A DNA stretch of 33,491 bases, from contig VXOI01000180.1 in the NCBI GenBank assembly GCA_009840175.1, positions 1 to 33,491 on the forward strand, given 5' to 3'. The notes beneath the pieces are model-generated. The model saw nothing but the letters and a program-made list of their open reading frames with translations. It searched no databases and had not been told where the DNA came from. Shown in pieces: positions 29,191-33,491 of the stretch. This stretch comes from Chloroflexota bacterium. Its GTDB lineage: Bacteria; Chloroflexota; Dehalococcoidia; Lucifugimonadales; UBA3495. Every line of letters begins with the position of its first letter. Position 1 is the stretch's first letter. The position numbers and the translations under genes are program-made.

Positions 29191-30768
29191 TACCGGAGGT
29201 TCAATCGACTCCAAATCTTCCGATGGTATCGCCAGCGTGAAATTGAGGTTGTTCTCCCGGTTGATGGTCACCTCCTCCAGCAGCAGACGCAGGACCTCTC
29301 TCCGCTGCTCTTGAGGCAGGTCGTCCAATCCGTCGCCTATCCGTTCCGCCCACTCCAACACCCGCTCGGCCATTTCGCGCTGCCCCGCCTGGGCCGACTC
29401 CCTGGCCCGGTAGTCGTCCAGCTTCCTGCGGGCGCTCTCCAACCTTTCCGTGATGAACTTCCTTTGGTGGTCCAGCTGGGCCTCGGTTATCTTCCCCGAC
29501 ACGTAGAGCCGGATGGCCCGGTCCTCCTCCAACTGCACCTTCTCCAACTCCCGCTCCGCCCTAACAACCTCCTCGCTCAGTCCTCCCTCTTGCTGCTCAC
29601 CCAAGGACTCGATCCCTGAGACTATCAGGGCGGGATTGGCCAGCACCTGCTTGACCTGTTCCCAGACCAACTCCTCCAACCGCTCCGCCCGGATCATGGT
29701 GTGCTCCCGGCAGCCGGTTTGGAAGTGCTGCACTCCGTAGCACTTGTAGTAGCGGCGGGGGATTTCCATCTCGTACTTGTACACCTTGTCGCCGTGCTTC
29801 ACCGTCCGCTTCCTGGTGGCCATGCAGCCCATGAGCATCCCGCACTCGGTGCAGCGCACCAGGTGTTGCAACAGGTAGAATATCTTGGTGTTGCGCCCGG
29901 AATAGGTCTTGCGCTTGGTCCTCATTTCCTGGCAGCGGTCCCAGGTTTCCGCGTCGATGATGGCCGGGAAGGGGACGCCGATCCAGTTCTCGGGGTCCTG
30001 GTCGTAGACCTTGATGCCGTCCTCGGTGGAGACGTAGCGGGCGCGTCCGTACCACCAGGTGCCCTTGTAGGTCTCGTTGGTGAGGATGCGGTGAATCTGG
30101 CCGTCCCACCACCGCTTGCCTGCCCGGCCCAGGGGAGCGCCCTCGGCGGTGAGCCGGTTACGGATGACGGTGGCCCCCAATCCCTCGTCAACGCACCAGC
30201 GGTAAATGCGGCGCACCACCTCGGCCTCCTCTTCCACGATCTCCGGCCTGCCGTCATCGCCGACGCGGTAGCCGTAGGGGACGTTGCTGACCGGGATGCG
30301 CCCCGCCTTGGCGGTGCCGCGCTTGCCCATGGAGGACCTTTCCCGGAAGTTGTCCAGCTCGATCTTGCCGATGGCGGCCATCAGGCCGAAGGTCTTCATG
30401 TCGATGGAGTCCATGACTGCCTCCAGGTTGACGTGGCTGGCTTCAACCACCTCCATCAGGGCGGCGGCGGGGTACATGCCCCGGCTCAGGCGGTCCGACT
30501 TCCAGCAGACGATGGTGTCGAAGCGGCCTAGCTTGGCGTCGTTGAGCATCTTCTGGAACTGGTTGCGCTTCTTGGACCATCCCTGTCCCACCTCCTGGTA
30601 GCGGGCGACGATGGTCAGGCCCCTGCGTTCGCAGTAGGCTTCCATTTCGCTGGTTTGCTCGGCGATGGAGGTCTTGTCCTCTGCGTCCTGGCTCTTGTCG
30701 GAAACGCGGGCGTAGATGGCGGCCCGGTTGCCCTGGGACTTCTGCTTCTGCACTTTGGTTCCTGGCAT
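29152..30768 (-). CDS. Large serine recombinase (integrase)
   Basis: 538 aa from ATG 30768, which has AGGAGG five to six bases upstream; the longer frame to 30861 has no such site. Ser23 in YARVSDKSQ is the nucleophile and WKSDRLSRG carries the conserved Arg region. A recombinase domain follows (GKRGTAKAGRIPVSNVPYGY ... ILTNETYKGTWWYGRARYV), then a zinc ribbon (CTECGMLMGC ... YYKCYGVQHFQTGCREH), a coiled-coil (about 400-480) and a basic C-terminus. It catalyses att-site recombination for integration or excision. Its last ~12 codons (after IEPPV) are antisense to the interrupted recombinase on the other strand, which suggests the original C-terminus was altered at the junction. Confidence 0.88.
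   Translation of the reverse strand: MPGTKVQKQKSQGNRAAIYARVSDKSQDAEDKTSIAEQTSEMEAYCERRGLTIVARYQEVGQGWSKKRNQFQKMLNDAKLGRFDTIVCWKSDRLSRGMYPAAALMEVVEASHVNLEAVMDSIDMKTFGLMAAIGKIELDNFRERSSMGKRGTAKAGRIPVSNVPYGYRVGDDGRPEIVEEEAEVVRRIYRWCVDEGLGATVIRNRLTAEGAPLGRAGKRWWDGQIHRILTNETYKGTWWYGRARYVSTEDGIKVYDQDPENWIGVPFPAIIDAETWDRCQEMRTKRKTYSGRNTKIFYLLQHLVRCTECGMLMGCMATRKRTVKHGDKVYKYEMEIPRRYYKCYGVQHFQTGCREHTMIRAERLEELVWEQVKQVLANPALIVSGIESLGEQQEGGLSEEVVRAERELEKVQLEEDRAIRLYVSGKITEAQLDHQRKFITERLESARRKLDDYRARESAQAGQREMAERVLEWAERIGDGLDDLPQEQRREVLRLLLEEVTINRENNLNFTLAIPSEDLESIEPPVPDFLSRTRPQTR
29178..29215. other. Probable attachment-site junction (element end) within the recombinase gene
   Basis: The conserved SVDEFYSEN stretch of the + strand recombinase ends here, and the - strand integrase's own sequence (SEDLESIEPP) begins on the right. 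This is where an integrated element with its integrase at its left end would meet the host gene. The exact crossover cannot be set without the empty site. Confidence 0.45.
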
Positions 30769-30795
30769 TGTCTCCTCCTGTTGGTTCAATCGGCT

Positions 30796-30834
30796 GAAAA
30801 TAAAAGAGACCCGCCTCCTGCCGGGAGCGGGTCT
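30796..30834 (-). terminator. Intrinsic terminator just upstream of the integrase gene
   Basis: On the - strand AGACCCGC (30834-30827) pairs with GCGGGTCT (30814-30807) and is followed by CTTTTATTTTC. It ends transcription from the right, 28 bp before the integrase start, and may isolate the integrase from upstream genes or act as an attenuator. Confidence 0.65.
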
Positions 30835-31016
30835 GCGAGTAGTACAATACCACTGCATCACCTGTTACCGCAGGTGGCGCCACGGCCCGGGGTGTTGGTA
30901 GCACCGCCGGGCCAACTTCTGCTCCCATGATACGCGGTTGTGGGGGGCGGCGTCAAAGCGCATCTCCATGGAGGGTCGTGCAAAACTCCGGCTCTGATTT
31001 CCTGAGCCATTAGTGG

Positions 31017-31931
31017 TCATATTCCATCCCTACCCAGAGAGATGCGGAGGCATTTATTCCATGCCATCCATCTGGCTATGTCGACCACAAGGGAATAGGC
31101 ATTCGCAACATTTCTGATTTTGACTACCTCAGACACTTCCCCAACCGGAGTGTCCCGGATAGTCACCACACATCCCCACGTTGAAACCTTCTTCACGGCA
31201 TCCGTTCTGGCCTTGAACCTTTCTAAATCATTCCAAGGAGGCCAATCGAAACTGGGACACTCAGGTTCCGAGAATGGACGTTCGCTCCAGCCAAAATTCC
31301 CAACGATGTCTCGAACTCGCCCAAAGGCTTCCCATGACTTGCGGGTTATCGGGTTATTTTCCCAATCACAATCAAACTCCAACTCCGTCAATAGGTCTTC
31401 GATATACTCGGACTTGTACCAAGCTGACTGACTGGCAATATCTTCGGCGTGTTCCTCCAAGAACGCAGGGGCGCGTTCCGCAAAACTTCGTCTTGACAAC
31501 ACCGAGCCAATTATCCCATCCACCAATGTCAACTCTATCCCGTCGCCCAGAAATTTGAACTCCTCGGACGCCACAATGTGGTATGGGAAGCTATTTTCAA
31601 TAGCGTACCGGAGCTTGAAGTCGAACTTGGATTTGCGGTATCGGTCTTTCGTGGCTTCAATCTGAACGTACTCCCCGTCCCTGTCGAACCCCCTTCCCAT
31701 CCCATCGAAATCAATAGCCAAGAGCGGACGACCTTCGTTCGTGCACAGCACGTAGTCCATACTGGTCTTAAAAAAGTAATTGGCGGTGTCCCGCCATCGT
31801 GGGTTCGGCGTGAAAAGGGCGGACATCGGAAACTGGGGGCAGAGCCTGTATTTCTTCCCCCAGGTGTGTTCGATAGAGCGAAAACCTCTCGCTTCGCCCA
31901 TGCTACCGAAAATGGAATCCCTTACAGCCAT
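31017..31931 (-). CDS. Putative DUF2726-like PD-(D/E)XK nuclease protein
   Basis: 304 aa with a purine-rich GGGGAAA before the ATG. The middle (about 60-120) reads SMDYVLCTNEGRPLLAIDFD, then GMGRGFD, KDRYRKSKFDFKLRYAIEN and FPYHIVA. This resembles DUF2726-type nuclease-like domains: an acidic DYVL, an AIDFDG strand, a Lys-rich helix and a PYHIV strand. The rest is mixed alpha/beta with no known domain. Gene content nearby (integrase and VapBC) is that of mobile-element cargo, so a defence or DNA-processing role is possible but unproven. Its GC content appears lower than that of its neighbours by eye, suggesting separate acquisition. Confidence 0.45.
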   Translation of the reverse strand: MAVRDSIFGSMGEARGFRSIEHTWGKKYRLCPQFPMSALFTPNPRWRDTANYFFKTSMDYVLCTNEGRPLLAIDFDGMGRGFDRDGEYVQIEATKDRYRKSKFDFKLRYAIENSFPYHIVASEEFKFLGDGIELTLVDGIIGSVLSRRSFAERAPAFLEEHAEDIASQSAWYKSEYIEDLLTELEFDCDWENNPITRKSWEAFGRVRDIVGNFGWSERPFSEPECPSFDWPPWNDLERFKARTDAVKKVSTWGCVVTIRDTPVGEVSEVVKIRNVANAYSLVVDIARWMAWNKCLRISLGRDGI

Positions 31932-32146
31932 GTTGTTTCCCCCTCCCCCTTTATCTCATTTTACGGTCAAGGCCGCCTGGCCTTGGCCGCCGCAGAAATA
32001 AAGGGCGGAACCAGCGAAAAAAGTCAGAGTTTCGCACTTCTCTCCATAGTGCAGGGAGTTACAGATTTACCTAGAAATCCCCGTCTCCGCAGTGGCAAGG
32101 CCAGAGCGACTAATCCCGAAACCGCTAATGGCGGTATGGAACGGAC

Positions 32147-32590
32147 CTACATCCCGACGGGACGCAGTGGATGCTGCCACCGGAGTCCTGGAAACCGGCT
32201 GAAGTCGGAATCGGTTGAGACCATGGTGCAGCCATGCTCGACTGCGATGGCCGCGTGCTGAGCATCGGCGACCAGTTTCCCGGCGGCTCCCGACTCGCGG
32301 CACAGCCTTTCGAATATGTCCAGGTGGTCGGGTCCGGGACCCACGACGCGCGCCGTAGGGCGTTCCAGGAGCGAGGCCACGAATGCGAAGGACTGGTCGA
32401 GGGTGGACGGCGGGTCGAAGACCCTGGGATTGGTTACGACGCGGACGAAACCGGACAGAACGAGGACGGAGAGAGCAAACGGTTCAGGTCCCGTCGCCAA
32501 ACGGGTGATCCAGTCTGCGTACGCGGGGTGGTCCGGGGTGGAGTCCTCGACGTGCGCGTATATCAGGACATTGACGTCGGGAAGCAGCAT
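32147..32590 (-). CDS. VapC-like PIN-domain ribonuclease toxin
   Basis: 147 aa. The PIN fold shows the first acidic residue in LLPDVNVLIYA (Asp5), a central helix, and the later acidic cluster GKLVADAQHAAIAVEHG and MVSTDSDFSRFPGL (VADA and TDSDF). LSVLVLSGFVRVVTNPRVF is typical of this VapC subgroup. It would cleave RNA, as PIN toxins do, and be silenced by the protein encoded six bases upstream. It looks complete with all acidic residues. Confidence 0.85.
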   Translation of the reverse strand: MLLPDVNVLIYAHVEDSTPDHPAYADWITRLATGPEPFALSVLVLSGFVRVVTNPRVFDPPSTLDQSFAFVASLLERPTARVVGPGPDHLDIFERLCRESGAAGKLVADAQHAAIAVEHGCTMVSTDSDFSRFPGLRWQHPLRPVGM

Positions 32591-32596
32591 CTCGAA

Positions 32597-32854
32597 TCAA
32601 CGGCTCCCGCGCCCGTAGGCGGCTTCGTCGTCCTGCGCGTCGAGCGCCCTGGGCCGGTCCAGGTCCACTCCTGGGCGAGCATGAACGCCACGCACGGTGA
32701 CCAACCGGAATGGGGGCGGCTCCGGTGTTTCCCGACGCTTCATAGCATCGTCCAACGTCTTGGCGATGAAAGCGCTCAGGCTGAGGCCGCTTGCTTCAGC
32801 GGCGCGGCGCACCTGCCTGGCAAGCTGGTCGTCAAGGGAGATTGTGGTTCTCAT
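32597..32854 (-). CDS. VapB-like ribbon-helix-helix antitoxin
   Basis: 85 aa from the ATG at 32854 (MRTTISLDDQLARQVRRAAE); the ORF extends six codons upstream without support. RTTISLDDQL is the RHH strand and helix start, SGLSLSAFIAKTLDDAMKR the second helix. The C-terminal region (RLVTVRGVHARPGVDLDRPR) is extended and likely wraps the toxin. It precedes the PIN toxin by six bases, the usual antitoxin-first order, and should repress its own operon together with the toxin. Confidence 0.82.
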   Translation of the reverse strand: MRTTISLDDQLARQVRRAAEASGLSLSAFIAKTLDDAMKRRETPEPPPFRLVTVRGVHARPGVDLDRPRALDAQDDEAAYGRGSR

Positions 32855-32937
32855 GATGCAAGAGCATAGCATATCATCACCAGTGCATCAAAGCTGTCGG
32901 ATAAGCCATCGAGACCGTCCGGGTTTGGGTAAGGCCA

Positions 32938-33135
32938 CTAGCCTTCTTCCGCTTCAATTCTCCAGACACTGTCTGGCAAATTGTCCGTGGTGGACATAGC
33001 GCGCGGAAAAAGCGCCGGTCCTGGACGTTCCCGCGGGAGAAACTGAACCCTTCCCGCAGCCCATCCGCTCCGAGGGAGGGACATGACATTAGTCTGTCTC
33101 GGTCCATTCACGGTCAGCATCGAGGGGAAGAACAT
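32938..33135 (-). CDS. Hypothetical small protein, coupled to the preceding ORF
   Basis: 65 aa. Its ATG shares a base with the stop of the upstream ORF (TGATG at 33137-33133), which favours translational coupling. The sequence is Pro/Arg-rich (RSGWAAGRVQFLPRERPGPA) with no recognised domain. Support is limited to the coupling. Confidence 0.25.
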   Translation of the reverse strand: MFFPSMLTVNGPRQTNVMSLPRSGWAAGRVQFLPRERPGPALFPRAMSTTDNLPDSVWRIEAEEG

Positions 33136-33353
33136 CAGCGGTCTTCCTCGGCCGCGTCGTCCGTCGATGGGTCCGCCTCGGGCGTTGCAGGGCGGTCCTC
33201 CACCAGCCGGGCCAGGATGGTGAACAGGCGGCGCAGGCGGTCCTGGGCGTCGGGCGCGGGCTTGAAGTCGATGCCCACGACCCTCAGATCCGGGTCGTCA
33301 ATGGCCCGCCTTCCCCGTCTCTTCGGTTGTTCCTGTCCGGTGGTCTCTTTCAT
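33135..33353 (-). CDS. Small hypothetical protein, mobile-element type (72 aa)
   Basis: The ATG at 33353 gives MKETTGQEQPKRRGRRAIDD; the longer TTG frame from 33464 is Arg/Pro-rich and low-complexity. The second half PAPDAQDRLRRLFTILARLV followed by an acidic tail ending DDAAEEDR resembles short proteins I have seen near serine recombinases in integrative elements (a DRLRRLFTIL helix). Function is unknown. Confidence 0.4.
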   Translation of the reverse strand: MKETTGQEQPKRRGRRAIDDPDLRVVGIDFKPAPDAQDRLRRLFTILARLVEDRPATPEADPSTDDAAEEDR

Positions 33354-33491
33354 ATCGCGCAGACGGGCAGCTATATCGCTGGGCCGCCCTTTACCGTTAT
33401 GTGTCCGGTGAAACGGCCGCCGGCGCGGGCGAAAGGGACGGGCGCCGGCGGCGGCTGGGGTCAATCAGGGCCGGGGTCTAGCCCTCCGTCT

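Noticed and set aside
29701-30531. 276-aa + strand frame opposite the integrase
   Set aside because: Val/Leu/His-rich shadow without start signals; the integrase motifs on the - strand are unambiguous.
31578-32261. 227-aa + strand frame opposite the nuclease candidate and VapC
   Set aside because: It spans two - strand genes and an intergenic gap, with no domain or start signal.

Overview
The window is GC-rich and looks like bacterial accessory DNA. No rRNA or tRNA was seen, so taxonomy rests on protein style alone. A VirB4/VirD4-like pair followed by a Replic_Relax protein, large secreted proteins ending in a DNATxxWSxYxP module, PPC-domain repeats and HTH/ImmA/serine-recombinase cassettes recall uncultured Chloroflexota (SAR202/Dehalococcoidia-like). 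This is an inference from memory, not a measured result.

Layout. (1) 1-4536: conjugation-type operon on the + strand: the tail of a VirB4-like ATPase, a VirD4/TraD-like coupling ATPase split by one in-frame TAG, and a replication-relaxation protein. (2) 4563-5833: an IS1182-like transposase fragment interrupted by a complete 918-bp IS5-family element with a TTA target duplication and a two-frame transposase. (3) 5978-6623: a small Cys/His protein and a thioredoxin-like gene remnant. (4) 6770-18718 plus the split gene at 18957-24001: a surface-protein island with an S8 subtilisin-like protease carrying five PPC repeats, a 1106-aa Ig-like secreted protein, a membrane-anchored collagen-like protein, two ribbon-helix-helix-like small proteins, a single-PPC secreted protein, and a Calx-beta/cadherin/Pro-Thr-stalk membrane protein.

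(5) 20345-23359: the most notable object, a 3015-bp IS1595/ISXO2-type transposon with 23-bp terminal inverted repeats (22/23 identical) and a perfect 8-bp target duplication. It sits inside the Calx-beta gene. Besides its transposase it carries three tightly linked genes: a D12-class (Dam-like) adenine-N6 methyltransferase, a NotI-family restriction endonuclease with the four-Cys metal site and D...ExQ active site, and a small Cys/His-rich protein. It reads as a whole restriction-modification system moved by a simple DDE transposase. Removing the element and one target copy restores an uninterrupted 673-aa reading frame, so the insertion looks recent and clean.

(6) 24294-28774: small membrane/lipoprotein ORFs, then a switch-like region. 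An operon on the - strand holds a small basic protein, three small HTH proteins and a hypothetical protein; divergent to it are an XRE repressor and an ImmA/IrrE-type metallopeptidase, followed by a CopG-like protein. (7) 28767-33491: a serine recombinase gene cut off after its catalytic domain by a second, convergent large serine recombinase. This is probably one end of an integrated element that continues right with a DUF2726-like nuclease candidate, a VapBC toxin-antitoxin pair and small ORFs, and runs out of the window. Overall the window records nested mobile elements layered on a variable cell-surface locus.
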